Shown in pieces: positions 38,633 to 49,411 of a DNA stretch of 64,000 bases (within the stretch, counting starts at the first letter, position 1; each line of letters begins with the position of its first letter). Source of the DNA: Henningerozyma blattae CBS 6284 (taxonomy: Eukaryota > Ascomycota > Saccharomycetes > Saccharomycetales > Saccharomycetaceae). The notes under the pieces were generated by a model. That model saw only the letters and a program-made list of their open reading frames with translations, made no database searches and was not told the origin of the DNA. The translations under genes were made by a program, and so were the position numbers. The stretch spans positions 62,001 through 126,000 of the forward strand of contig NC_020186.1 in the NCBI RefSeq assembly GCF_000315915.1, given 5' to 3'.

Positions 38633-39460
38633 ATGTCTTTAGATATTAACTGGGAAGAAATAAAAGATGATCCAAATTTAGTTATCTCTATTAAAGAGAG
38701 TTTAAACGACTTCATAGAATCAATCCATCTACCAAGTTATGTGAACAATTTACAGATTAAACATTTAAACTTGGGTGAAACAGGCCCAAATATTATTCTG
38801 CGACAAATTACTGATCCATTAGAAGATTTTTATAAAGCTATAAGAGACGAACAAGATGTGGGGAACCCAGGCCATCCGTCTTTAACCGGATCAGCCTATC
38901 AACAACAAACTTTATCACCTATAGAAGATCCAAATAAACAACCATCCACAAGGGAGGATGTTGCCAAGGCAGTACACGATATTCAATGTCTTGCTGAACT
39001 CGAATATGTCGGTGACCTATCGTTAACTTTAACCGCATCTTTAACTTTGAATTATCCAAGTACCAATTTTGTTACATTGCCTATCAAGTTGAAAATCTCT
39101 GGCATTCAGATTCATTCCCTATGTTTACTGGCTTACCTGTCAAACCAATTATTTGTGAGTATTTTATGTGATATTAATGATCCAATCATTGATAATAGAG
39201 AATTTTCAAATGATTCATTTAACCCTATATTTGCAAATAAAAATTCGCTGGAAAGAATCTCTATAATAAGAAACATGAAAATAGAAACCGAAATAGGTCA
39301 AGAATATCAAGGTGAAGGGTCTGTTTTAAAAAGTATCGGACAGCTAGAAGAACTTTTGCTAGAAAAATTGAAAACTTTTCTACGGAATGAATTGGCTTGG
39401 CCTAACTGGCTGAATTTGGACTTTAATGACGAGTCCGATTTAGAAGAAGATCACCACTAG
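38633..39460 (+). CDS. MDM12: ERMES complex subunit with an SMP domain
   Basis: 275-residue lipid-transfer subunit of the ER-mitochondria encounter structure, which links Mmm1 (ER) to Mdm34/Mdm10 (mitochondria). The SMP domain spans nearly the whole protein: MSLDINWEEI at the N-terminus, LPSYVNNLQIKHLNLGETGP, ITDPLEDFY, then DIQCLAELEYVGDLSLTLTA and the C-terminal ERISIIRNMKIETEIGQEYQ and LAWPNWLNLDF, all diagnostic of Mdm12. Length is close to S. cerevisiae Mdm12 (271). In S. cerevisiae it lies on the duplicated sister track (YOL009C), so its presence between AIM34 and MVP1 reflects the pre-duplication order. Confidence 0.96.
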   Translation: MSLDINWEEIKDDPNLVISIKESLNDFIESIHLPSYVNNLQIKHLNLGETGPNIILRQITDPLEDFYKAIRDEQDVGNPGHPSLTGSAYQQQTLSPIEDPNKQPSTREDVAKAVHDIQCLAELEYVGDLSLTLTASLTLNYPSTNFVTLPIKLKISGIQIHSLCLLAYLSNQLFVSILCDINDPIIDNREFSNDSFNPIFANKNSLERISIIRNMKIETEIGQEYQGEGSVLKSIGQLEELLLEKLKTFLRNELAWPNWLNLDFNDESDLEEDHH

Positions 39461-39770
39461 TGCTTTGAATTTAACATAGTAACGTTATTCTATTTCTAGA
39501 TAATTTGATTAATGATTGATCGTATTTTATTTTATATATATTTTATTTTATTATATATATATATATATTTTTTTTCATTATAGAGTAAATTTTTGAGATG
39601 AAACGGCCCAAGGGATAATTAATATTGGATTTTTATTTTTTTCAGTTCGAAGGAAAAGCCTTTAATGGTGTCAAAATAAATAATTTAAAACTTAATAGAA
39701 TTAGGTGCACAAGCAGTTCACTGAATATAAGTACATTGCTCCTTAACTTGAACCTCAAGTCAAATAAATA
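39461..39770. other. Intergenic between MDM12 and MVP1
   Basis: 310 AT-rich bases with a TA/T run near 39550-39578. No gene seen. Confidence 0.65.
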
Positions 39771-41315
39771 ATGAACTCATTCGATGAAGGTAACCACTGG
39801 AATAAGATCAATGAATCACCGGTTTTAAAAATGAATCATGGCTGGGGCCAGAACTCAGTCCCAAACGCAACAAACAACATATTCACAGATGTTTGGGATT
39901 CAACTGAGAATCTAAATCAGATGAAACAGCCTACCACAAGCCCTTCTGGCAAATTATTGAATGCAGTTGTTGTGGAAGGGAATAAACCTGAAGAACCGGA
40001 ATTCCATACTCCATCAGGGAATGTTGCCTCTACAGCCAACATTTCCCCTAGGAGTGATGTGCATACTGATGTAGTCAAAAGCAATACTATTATTAATAGC
40101 AATAATGATATGGAATTATTTACAGATATAACTAAACAATTATGGTATACAGATCTACGAAAATCCTATAACCCATTAGAAGAAAACATCATTCACATTG
40201 AAGATATCCCTGAACTGGTAGGCTTATTCTTCAAGCATATTAATTATAAAGTGAGACATTCTATTGATCTGAATAGCGAAGGCCCAATTTCAAGTGATAA
40301 GACTGTAATTAGAAGATATTCGGATTTTGTTTGGCTAAGACGAGTCTTAATCAAGAAATATCCATTCAGAATGGTTCCAGAATTACCACCAAAAAAACTT
40401 GGAGCTCAAAACACAAATAGGAAATTTATTGAGAAGAGAAGAAAGGGATTATCGAGATTTATTAACTTAATTATGAAGCATCCTATTTTACAGGGTGATG
40501 AATTAGTAATTACATTTTTAACTGTCCCAGTGGAGTTATCTTCATGGAGAACCCAAGCAACTTACGATCTATCTGATGAATTTACTGATGAAAAGATTTC
40601 CAAAGAATTTAAGAATGCTTGGAAATCAGAATATACAAATAAATGGAATATCGCTGACTCCAATATTGATTTGATTTTGGAAGTCTGGTACAAAATCGGT
40701 ATGCTAGTGGAGAGATATGAGAGAAGACTTAGAGAAACCGTTCAAGAGAAGAATATGTTAGGTACTTTATTAGACCACATGTCTAAGATCTCAATAAAAT
40801 TATACCCAGAAGATGAAAATATAGGATCTATCGATGTCATTAATAATAAATTGCAAACGATAAGAGATAGTTTAAAGTCAACTAACACATTCGACGCAGA
40901 TGAAAGCGAAGTTTATTCATCTATTATAATACCCAAATTTAAAATTTTTGTCGATGTAATAAATTCATTGAAAGGCGTATTTAATAGATACAGAATTATT
41001 GGTAGAAATGATATCGTGCGGTTAAAAAGAAAAGTTGAACTAAGCATGGAGAAATTAAAAACAATTGAAGATCAAGGAAGCAATGAATATCTAGCTATTC
41101 AGAGTATAATTGAAAAAGATAAAAAAACTATTGTCGATCAAACTAATCGAGCTTGGCTTATCAGAAAGTGTCTTCTACACGAATTTTCTATGTTCCAGGA
41201 GACTCAACACCTCTTGACGGATGCTTTCTTAGAATGGATAAAAACAAAATCTACATTCTCTGGCCTTAAATATGAGGAGTGGAAAAGATTGCTTGACCAA
41301 TTGCAACAAACATAA
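39771..41315 (+). CDS. MVP1: Sorting nexin with PX and BAR domains
   Basis: 514-residue endosomal sorting nexin (S. cerevisiae Mvp1: 511) that helps retrograde and vacuolar sorting with Vps1. The N-terminal 120 residues are polar and unstructured. The PX domain, about 150-265, has the phosphoinositide-binding signature RRYSDFVWLRR, then PELPPKK and RRKGLSRFINLIMKHP. The remainder is a long helical BAR-type region ending LTDAFLEWIKTKSTFSGLKYEEWKRLL. The gene follows the S. cerevisiae order YMR003W-YMR004W-YMR005W apart from the intervening MDM12. Confidence 0.95.
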   Translation: MNSFDEGNHWNKINESPVLKMNHGWGQNSVPNATNNIFTDVWDSTENLNQMKQPTTSPSGKLLNAVVVEGNKPEEPEFHTPSGNVASTANISPRSDVHTDVVKSNTIINSNNDMELFTDITKQLWYTDLRKSYNPLEENIIHIEDIPELVGLFFKHINYKVRHSIDLNSEGPISSDKTVIRRYSDFVWLRRVLIKKYPFRMVPELPPKKLGAQNTNRKFIEKRRKGLSRFINLIMKHPILQGDELVITFLTVPVELSSWRTQATYDLSDEFTDEKISKEFKNAWKSEYTNKWNIADSNIDLILEVWYKIGMLVERYERRLRETVQEKNMLGTLLDHMSKISIKLYPEDENIGSIDVINNKLQTIRDSLKSTNTFDADESEVYSSIIIPKFKIFVDVINSLKGVFNRYRIIGRNDIVRLKRKVELSMEKLKTIEDQGSNEYLAIQSIIEKDKKTIVDQTNRAWLIRKCLLHEFSMFQETQHLLTDAFLEWIKTKSTFSGLKYEEWKRLLDQLQQT

Positions 41316-41819
41316 TCAATAATACCTAATCCTCATTACTTGCACAGAAAAGCTAACTCTTGCTGTATGCACATATTGTAAAAGTAAATCATACAATATA
41401 TCAACTTTTTAATGATATTATAAAAACTAGTATAAGAATGGAATTACTTTTTATTTTAATTTATAATATATCCTGCGGTAATGATTATATATCACTAGTT
41501 ATTGCACTTTAGAGTAGTCCAATTTAATATATAATTTTTACAAATATCTTATCCTCGCTACCCGGCCACACCCAGCTTTTTTATAAAAATGAAAATGAAG
41601 ACCATCTAAAAATAAATGATAATATTCAAAATAGTAAACCTTGTAATAAAAGAATAATTATTACGTAATAGCTACCCAATAAAGTTTAAAATTATTGTTC
41701 ATCTTGGACTAAGATAGAACACATTATCCAGAAGAATATACGTAAATATTAATTCACTTAGTCCTTTTAATACCCATTTGAATAGACAATCATATATATT
41801 GAACAATAAGCAAGAAGCA
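41316..41819. promoter_or_regulatory. Upstream region of TAF4
   Basis: 504 AT-rich bases. CTACCCGGCC near 41568 is one base from the Reb1 core TTACCCG. No gene seen. Confidence 0.45.
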
Positions 41820-42959
41820 ATGGTTAATTCTCCTATTAAGCGTGAAAATGAAGATCAATTAAACTCTCCAAATAAGAGAAATAACTCCAATGGCACATTA
41901 TCTCATTCTGAACCTGCATTTGATTTAGGCATGGGCGGCTCTCCCGCAAATAGCAATAACAGCAATATAAATGTTGGTCAATCTCCTGGGTTTCAAGCAG
42001 ATACTCCAGGAACACCTTTTGGAAATATAGGCTCAATTGATAATGCTAGTTTACCAAATAAATCGTCTCCTGCAACAAACTTACTTAAAGAAGACACGAC
42101 AGGTACACCTACTTCTGGTGTATCGCTAGCACTCCCCAAAAAGAATGATAAAAAGAATAAAAGTAGCACCAATCAGCAAAAGGGTGGTAATCAACCACAA
42201 CAAGCAGATGCCAGTAAGATGCAAGATGTACTATTTTCTGCCGGTGTTAATATTAGGGAAGAGGAAGCTCTTCTAAATTCGTCTGTCAACGCTTCAAAAT
42301 CCCAATCTTCACAATTAGCTAATATGAGATCTCCAGATCATCCACCTTTCTTACACCCAGATCAATTGGCTATGTTTATGAAAAAAATATCAAATGAACA
42401 AAATTTTCCACAAAACTTCAGTAGATCTCCTGATATTTTAAATCTTGTTTCAAGTGTTTGTGAAGCATATATGAAAGATATAATAACAAATGCACTTGTC
42501 ATATCAAGGCATAGGCGAAAAGCTGTAAAAATAAATTCTGGTAGACGTAGTGATGTTGCAATTGCCTTAAAAGGTATGGCACAACTGCAGAAAAAAGAAG
42601 AAGAAAGACGGGTAAAGAAAAGAATTGCCCTGGGGCTAGAGAAAGAAGATTATGAAAATAAGATAGATTCGGAAGAAACTCTTCACAGAGCTTCAAACAT
42701 GACAGCTGGTCTAAGAGCTGGTAGTAAGAAGCAATATGGCTGGCTAACATCTTCGACAAGTAAGCCAACTAATGTTGGCTCTAAGACGTCTGGTAAGGTC
42801 GCATCGGACATTGCTACCAGAGGTGATAGTGGTCTACGTTTTAGAGAAGCAAGAGAAGAACCAGGAATTGTAATGAGAGACTTATTGTTTGCGTTAGAAA
42901 ATAGAAGAATGGGCACTCATAATATAATATCTAAAGGGTATGCCCGTATAAGGGATTAG
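41820..42959 (+). CDS. TAF4: TFIID subunit TAF4
   Basis: 380-codon frame (379 residues) from the ATG at 41820; an upstream in-frame ATG at 41778 adds 14 residues, but MVNSPIK aligns with the S. cerevisiae start MANSPKK. Taf4 pairs with Taf12 through a histone-fold-like domain in the RNA polymerase II factor TFIID. The N-terminal third is Asn/Ser-rich. The conserved part begins ALPKKNDKKNK and MQDVLFSAGVNIREEEALLNSS, then the histone-fold-like helices and the nearly invariant blocks ITNALVISRHRRKAVKINSG, EEERRVKKRIALGLEKEDYE and REAREEPGIVMRDLLFALEN. Length is close to S. cerevisiae (388). Confidence 0.97.
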   Translation: MVNSPIKRENEDQLNSPNKRNNSNGTLSHSEPAFDLGMGGSPANSNNSNINVGQSPGFQADTPGTPFGNIGSIDNASLPNKSSPATNLLKEDTTGTPTSGVSLALPKKNDKKNKSSTNQQKGGNQPQQADASKMQDVLFSAGVNIREEEALLNSSVNASKSQSSQLANMRSPDHPPFLHPDQLAMFMKKISNEQNFPQNFSRSPDILNLVSSVCEAYMKDIITNALVISRHRRKAVKINSGRRSDVAIALKGMAQLQKKEEERRVKKRIALGLEKEDYENKIDSEETLHRASNMTAGLRAGSKKQYGWLTSSTSKPTNVGSKTSGKVASDIATRGDSGLRFREAREEPGIVMRDLLFALENRRMGTHNIISKGYARIRD

Positions 42960-43245
42960 TCTCTATTGTTGAAAATAGAAGTAATTTATCTCATTAACTT
43001 GAAAACTACTTATCTATATACATATTGACAGCTTCCTTAATAGATAACTATATATTCTAAATTGCAACAAATAATTAATCTACTTGTTATATGATAATTT
43101 TAAATATGTAAATTATCTGCTAGAGGATTATAAATCAGTTGAAGTATTTAGAATGCGAAATTGAATATGAATCATGTACTGATCCGAATTACTAGTAGTC
43201 ATTGAGTTAATTCTGTTTCTTTTAGTAGGCTGAAGAACGATAAAA
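42960..43245. other. Intergenic, convergent ends of TAF4 and the first PLB gene
   Basis: 286 AT-rich bases; nothing recognised. Confidence 0.6.
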
Positions 43246-43536
43246 TCATGAATTGTTATCATTGTCGTTATCATGATTGCTATCATGATTGTTATCATTG
43301 TCGTCATCATTATCGTTATCACGCTCATCCTTGTCGTTATCATTATCATTATCATTATCATTGTCGTTATCATGATTGTTATCATTGTCGTCATCATTAT
43401 CATTATCACGCTCATCCTTGTCGTTATCATTATCATTATCATTATCATTATCATTATCATTATCATTATCATTATCATTATCATTATCATTATCATTATC
43501 ATTATCATTATCATTATCATTATCATTATCATTATC

Positions 43537-43569
<33 letters not shown>

Positions 43570-45453
43570 TCTATTGTTGTTGTTTTGGTTATCATCATCA
43601 TCATTATTATCGTCATCATCATCATCTTTGACAGCTTGATTAGCTATCGTACCGTTCCAACAATATCTACTGAAACAGCTTTCACATTCCTTTGGTAATT
43701 CATAGCCCAAACTTTGTTGTTGTCTTCGAATAACAGCACAAGCAATACATCCTGCGAAATCACCATCTTTTGTTAAATTTTTCATGGTGGCAGCTTCAAA
43801 CCCGTTTTTTATCATTCCTAATCTTTCTTTCTTGTGATAATTCATTTTAAATGTGCCAGTGTTACTCTTATAGCTATTACGTGTATTTGGAATATAAACA
43901 ATTAATGGAGGAATTGAAGATAAGTTTGTCATATTACCTGCATCACAACCAAAAAAAGTTGGCTTTTTATTTAAACCCAAATTCACAAAAGTATTCTGAT
44001 CTGGAACATAGGGGAAAGAAATATCAATACCTTGCTTGGCAAACTGTCTTTCATATGTACGAACTAGAGAGGTTCCGTTTGGCCATCTATTCCTTGTATC
44101 CGCAGAATTATCTAATGAAAAAATAACATCAACATCACGCTCTTTCTGTAGTAATGGAACAAATGGAATATTCTGTAAATCTTCACCACCATCAACCAAA
44201 AACAAATAATCAGAATCTACTAAAGAAGAAGAATAAGTTCTGTTGACAAATTTAGTATCCTTAAATGGATTTGGAGCATAAATTGCAATATCGTCATAAT
44301 TATCAGATAATTCTCTCAAAAAATGTTTGAGTATATCTTGAATACCTGAAGGAATATGAGTTCTATTAATTTGTAAAATAAACTGGTTAAATACGGTTGA
44401 GGATGAACCTAAAATAAAACCAGTATTATCAAAACCAGCGATGCATTGTCCTGTTTCATTTGGTTTACCATTAGAAACGTTAGTACCTAAATATTTAATA
44501 TCTGTAAAAGAATTCAAAGTTGGATCCCAAGAGCCCAATTCAAATGGGTTATACTCAAATAAAGTAGAATTTTCATTAATAATATATGAGTCAGGGTACC
44601 TACCATCGGAAACTGCAATGGGGAAAGGCATTTCTGCATTCTTAAATACATCTGCATCTCTTAAAGTTGACCAGGTATAACCAACACCACCTTGTTTTAA
44701 AGTTGGGAAGAAATCATAAGAAATTAAACGGCCCCAAATATCAGTTAATGAAGCATTAAAATGTGCATCCATTTTATCATCAACTGCATCACTAATTTCC
44801 TTCCAAATATCAATTGATTTAAAAACATTATAACCACCCTGTGAAATAGCAGAATGGGAAAAATCCCAAATTGAATCATCATGAGAGAAATTATTTACAA
44901 TAGCTTGAACTGAAGTCCAATTATTCCAACCTAGTGTACCGACTAGCCATGAACCTCCGGATATACCTGCAAAATAAGATGTACTTTGTAACAGACCACC
45001 CAGCCCGTGATCCAAAGAGCCATTTGTTCTATTATCCATTGCAGCAACCATACCTGCACCACTTAATAATGAACGGTAACCACCGCCGGAAACACCAATA
45101 GCAATCTTTGGCATACGTAAGGATGAATTTTTCAAGTCATTCGTGCTGTTGGAACCTAATAATTTTAGGATATCTGAAAAGATACCTCCACTGGAATTAG
45201 AGAAATTGGAGGTGGTTCTCTGTAAAAAACTACGTAAATTTGGCCTAATAACATTATTCCTCTTTAATAACCAATCGGTTTCATTTTGAGATAGTCCAGA
45301 CGCGTTTCTAACTAAATTAATATTATCGTCGCATTGAACACGACCAGGAGCATAACCATTCGTTGGAGACCATGCACAAGTAAGCGATATTGATATATAT
45401 AAACTTGCAAAAAAGTAATAGAGTATGTTATTCATATTAATAAAAGAAAACAA
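43246..45453 (-). CDS. PLB2: Phospholipase B with an Asp-Asn repeat tail
   Basis: 735-residue secreted or cell-surface lysophospholipase/phospholipase B. The hydrophobic signal peptide ends near [10 protein letters not shown]; Met7 at 45435 is an equally good start. The lipase nucleophile motif is [10 protein letters not shown], with the upstream Arg in the family position, and the catalytic Asp is in [18 protein letters not shown]. Many N-glycosylation sequons (NxS/T) are present. The last 130 or so residues are an Asp/Asn repeat encoded by a GATAAT hexamer tract, replacing the Ser-rich and GPI-anchor tail usual in PLBs. No hydrophobic C-terminus is seen, so a GPI anchor is unlikely. Position after TAF4 equals S. 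cerevisiae PLB2 (YMR006C), but tandem copies may have been recombined, so the symbol is positional. Confidence 0.9.
43424..43561. repeat. TTATCA hexamer microsatellite inside the PLB coding region
   Basis: 138 bases, 23 perfect units, encoding Asp-Asn repeats on the minus strand. Interrupted and partly duplicated versions continue on the low-coordinate side (43260-43423), where a segment encoding [10 protein letters not shown] occurs twice. Confidence 0.95.
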
Positions 45454-46634
45454 TATTAATTTTTTATTTTGTGTTTGCTTAAGTTAAATATTGTTTCTGT
45501 GTCAGATATTAGATATAATAGAGAAACACCTAAAAAGTTTTTATAATTGAAAATTTAAAAACTCTGTTTAAATAGTTGTCAAACTGTATTGCTTATTACA
45601 TATTACATTTATATTACTGCATAATATATCGCCTAATTGTACCTTAATTAAACAAAATGGTTTTGCTGACCGTACCTTAAACGATAAACTTTTAAATCAG
45701 CTCCAGTACCTAAAAAATCTTCGAAGTAGTTTTAAAAAAATTGCTAACTAGATCATAAACAGCTAACTATCTTACAATATACAAGAAAGGATATTCTTCT
45801 ATTTTTAGAAGGATTCAAATAATTTATGTTAGTAAGAATAAGGAATTATTGCCAATGGAAGGATAAGACAAAGAGCATTTTTAGGCAACGGAAAAAAAGC
45901 TACTGGGGTAATTCTATATATCGTAATATAATTAGAAAAAATTAAGCGTAAACTTCTTAAGGCGTAAAAGAAAGCAAGCGTAAGTATGTACATTTTTGGT
46001 AATATTAGTTTTTATATTTATTGTTATACTTTCTTTTTCAAATCAGTTATTCAAGTTATATTTCCAAATATATTCAATATGTTCAAATATGTTATAGGAT
46101 AAAGAGAATCCTCTAAGAGGGCCCGTGCATTTTTCTAAAATATCCTTGGACCTTTTTGCTTTTCAGAATAGATTTAGGGGTAAGATGTATTAGTAATAAG
46201 GATTACTGCCTATTAAGATATTGTAATAGCTTGAAGCTATCGAAGAATGTATTCATAAAATGTTCTCCAAAGTTAAGAGAAGTAATAAGTTAATATATAC
46301 CATACAATATTGGACACTTGTTACTTAGTATTAAGAAATTATTACTTGTTTTACATAAAGGGATGAAGTTACACATTTGATTCCGAAACTCATCAGTAGT
46401 GACACGTTATTACTCTTTTAGTGAAGTTGAATCACAGTTATTGTAAAAAAATGCTATAATTTTACTAGATAAATATAATTATTAGAAATTTTTCAGGTAC
46501 TAAATTATTTACATTTTTTTTTATTTTGTATTTGATTAAGAATATTCATATAGTTACTTAGAGAAGGGGAAAACAAATTTCATAATTAAAACTAAAATTA
46601 AAAAAAATTTCATGAGGACGTTCGGGCTAATTGT
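45454..46634. other. 1.2-kb intergenic between the two PLB genes
   Basis: AT-rich upstream region of the first PLB. No gene, tRNA or clear repeat recognised. Confidence 0.65.
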
Positions 46635-48542
46635 TTAAAACCAATCATCCCAAAATGAACCAGTCTTTGTACTTGTAGAAGTACTACTTGTCTTTGTCAC
46701 GCTCTTGGTAGAAAAGCTTGACATAGCAGTTGTGTTAATTGGTATATTCACTGTTTGGTTTGCAATTGTGCCGTTCCAACAATATCTGCTGAAACATCCT
46801 TCGCATTCTAATGGTAAATTATATCCATTCTTTTCTTGTTGTCTTCTAATCACAGCACAAGCAATGCATGCCTTAAATTGAGAATCATCTGTCAAATTAT
46901 TCATGGTAGCAGCTTCAAATCCATTCTGAACCACTGAACGCCTTTCCTTTGTACTATAGGACATCTTAAATGTACTTGTGTTACTCTCAAAAGAGTGGTA
47001 GGAATTTGGAATATAAACGATTAATGGTGGGATTGAAGATAAGTTTGTCATATTATGCGAGTCACAACCGAAAAAGGTTGGTCTTTTGTTTAAGCCTAAA
47101 TTAACAAAAGTGTTTTGGTCTGGGACATAAGGGAAAGAGATATCAATACCTTGTTCAACAAATTGTCTTTCATATGTGTATACAAGAGAAGTACCATTAG
47201 GCCAAGATTGATTTGTATCAGCAGAGTTATCTAATGCAAAGATAACATCTACATCACGTTCTTTTTGTAAAAGTGGTACTAAAGGAATATTTTCTAAATC
47301 TTCCCCACCATCTACCAGATATAGTATATCTGAATCAACTAATGATTTTGAGTATGTTCTATTGACAAATTTAGTGTCTTTGAAAGGGTTTGGAGCGTAT
47401 AAGGCAATATCATTAGAATTGTCAGAAAGGTCAATCAAGAAATGTCTTGCAATATCTTGGATAAAATCTGGTAATCCAGTTGTATTCAATTGTAATAAGA
47501 ATTGATTGAATAAACTTGAAGATGTTCCCAGGATAAACCCAGTATTATCGAAACCAGCTACACATTTTCCCGTTACATTTGGTTTACCATCAGTAACATT
47601 GGTACCTAGATATTTAACATCAGTAAAGGCGTTCAAAGTAGGATCCCAGGACCCCATTTCGAATGGATTGAATTCAAATACAGTTGCATTGGAATTGATA
47701 ATAAAAGTGCCTGGATATCTACCATCAGATACAACAACCGGGAAGGGCATTTGAGCATCTTGGAATACTTGAGCATCTCTGATTGTAGACCAAGTGTATC
47801 CCTCACCACCGTGATATAACGAAGGGAAGAAATTGTAAGAAAGAGCTCTACCCCAAACATCTGTTAGAGAGATGTTGAAACCTGCATCTTGTTTGTCATG
47901 AACAGCATCAGAAATATCGTCCCAAGTTTTAGAAGTTTTAAAGATATTAACTCCACCAGGATTAACAATGGAATTGCTTAGGTCCCAAATGGAATCATCC
48001 TTAGTGAAATTATTGACAATATCTTGTACTGAGGTCCAATTATTCCATGCTAAAGTGCCGACAAGCCAAGATCCACCTGAAAGGCCGGCAAGATACGTAG
48101 AACTTTGAAGAAGACCACCTAGACCGTGTTCAATTGAACCATTAGTTCTATTATCCATAGCAGCGATCATACCTGCACCAACAAACATCGCACGGTACCC
48201 ACCTCCTGAAGCAGCAATAGCTATCCGGGGTTGTTTTAAAGTGGAATTACGAAGACCGCTGGAAGAGTTCGAAGTTAGTAAAGTGAATAAATCTGAGAAG
48301 ATCGAAGAATTGGTAAAATTGGAAGTAGAATTTTTTAAAAAAGTGTATAGGTTTGGTCTAACGATTTCATTTCTTTTCCGAAGCCAAGCAGTTTCATTGG
48401 GAGAAAGTGAAGAAGCGTTTCGAACAAGAGAGATATTGGAGGCACATGGGACCATCTCAGGGACGTACCCATTACTTGGAGACCAAGCTAACGTGGCAGA
48501 AAGGATCAGTAAGAGATATGTAATAGAATAATATATTTGCAT
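46635..48542 (-). CDS. PLB1: Phospholipase B
   Basis: 635-residue secreted phospholipase B, cleaving acyl chains from phospholipids and lysophospholipids outside the plasma membrane. A signal peptide ([16 protein letters not shown]) precedes WSPSNGY. The nucleophile motif is [11 protein letters not shown] and the Asp motif [18 protein letters not shown]; the sequons and Cys-rich C-terminal block ([24 protein letters not shown]) match the neighbouring copy. After a Ser/Thr-rich stretch the protein ends in TGSFWDDWF without a hydrophobic tail, so it is probably secreted and not GPI-anchored, unlike many PLBs. It is a tandem paralogue of the gene at 43246 and sits where S. cerevisiae has PLB1 (YMR008C); the symbol is positional. 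Confidence 0.92.
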   Translation of the reverse strand: MQIYYSITYLLLILSATLAWSPSNGYVPEMVPCASNISLVRNASSLSPNETAWLRKRNEIVRPNLYTFLKNSTSNFTNSSIFSDLFTLLTSNSSSGLRNSTLKQPRIAIAASGGGYRAMFVGAGMIAAMDNRTNGSIEHGLGGLLQSSTYLAGLSGGSWLVGTLAWNNWTSVQDIVNNFTKDDSIWDLSNSIVNPGGVNIFKTSKTWDDISDAVHDKQDAGFNISLTDVWGRALSYNFFPSLYHGGEGYTWSTIRDAQVFQDAQMPFPVVVSDGRYPGTFIINSNATVFEFNPFEMGSWDPTLNAFTDVKYLGTNVTDGKPNVTGKCVAGFDNTGFILGTSSSLFNQFLLQLNTTGLPDFIQDIARHFLIDLSDNSNDIALYAPNPFKDTKFVNRTYSKSLVDSDILYLVDGGEDLENIPLVPLLQKERDVDVIFALDNSADTNQSWPNGTSLVYTYERQFVEQGIDISFPYVPDQNTFVNLGLNKRPTFFGCDSHNMTNLSSIPPLIVYIPNSYHSFESNTSTFKMSYSTKERRSVVQNGFEAATMNNLTDDSQFKACIACAVIRRQQEKNGYNLPLECEGCFSRYCWNGTIANQTVNIPINTTAMSSFSTKSVTKTSSTSTSTKTGSFWDDWF

Positions 48543-49411
48543 GGATAATTAAATTATGCCTAGCGATATTTTTAATACTTTTCAGAGATGGAATTGAACC
48601 AAACTCAAAAATAATGATCGTTAAGAAGACAACTCACCTACTGCTAGACGACTGGTCAAGACCATCTTATATACTGTTATGCCCCTTGACTCGTTGAGAT
48701 GCAATGAGGTAAATTGCACTGCCTTCATACAACACATATCTTATAAGGCACTATACACCCTTAAACCACTCCGCATTCTTTACAGTTTCCCCATAATTCT
48801 CGCACAACGCTTTCAGCCGAGGAACCGATCACCAGGTAAATTGTTTTTCAGGCACAAGTCATCACAGAGATACCTACGTAGAAAAAATAAGGGAAATGAC
48901 TATATAGTATACATAAGAGAGATGAGCTGCTTTAAATTATTTCCTAAATTATTTCTTAAATTATAAAGTATCACAATAGTATTTCCTTCGAAACTACTAG
49001 TGTAAAAAAAATAATGTCTGTTTAGCCATCTTGCTGTATTACGCTGTTTCATACATATAAAAAAGGTAAATAACAAAAGTGTGTATAAATATATATATGT
49101 GTGTGTGTATGTGTGTATGTATAAACTCTTTATGTGATAGCGCCCTTTATCTATATATATATTTATATATATAAGAATGTAAGGATCGTTGGTTTATAGA
49201 GTGTATTATTAATCACGTGGTATAGGGTTGTCGTACAGAAAGTTAGGTTTTGTAGGGTTTGCTTTCTACGATGGGCCGAATATTCAACATTTATCAACAT
49301 TTAAGGATCACTAATTCCATTATATTATCAATAAAAAAAATTATTAAAATACCAATAATAATATAATAAGTTCCAACAAATTACTCTAACAGACACAGCA
49401 CTGAAATAATA
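48543..49411. other. Divergent intergenic between PLB and HRD1
   Basis: 869 bases, AT-rich, with TATA and TGTG runs at 49090-49125. An ATCACGTGG E-box lies near 49213. A 95-codon frame at 48679-48966 shows no protein family features. No gene called. Confidence 0.6.

Noticed and set aside
43248..43698. Long plus-strand frames of poly Tyr-His, Ile-Ile and Leu-Ser over the PLB tail
   Set aside because: They are produced by the stop-free hexamer TTATCA and have no sequence beyond the repeat resembling a protein.
48679..48966. 95-codon frame between PLB and HRD1
   Set aside because: Lies in the divergent promoter interval and shows no recognisable motif or composition of a real protein.
49213..49285. 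Possible point centromere (CACGTG followed by CCGAA downstream)
   Set aside because: The DNA between is not a long AT-rich CDEII and the CCGAA word does not fit CDEIII; other CACGTG sites in the window also lack partners.
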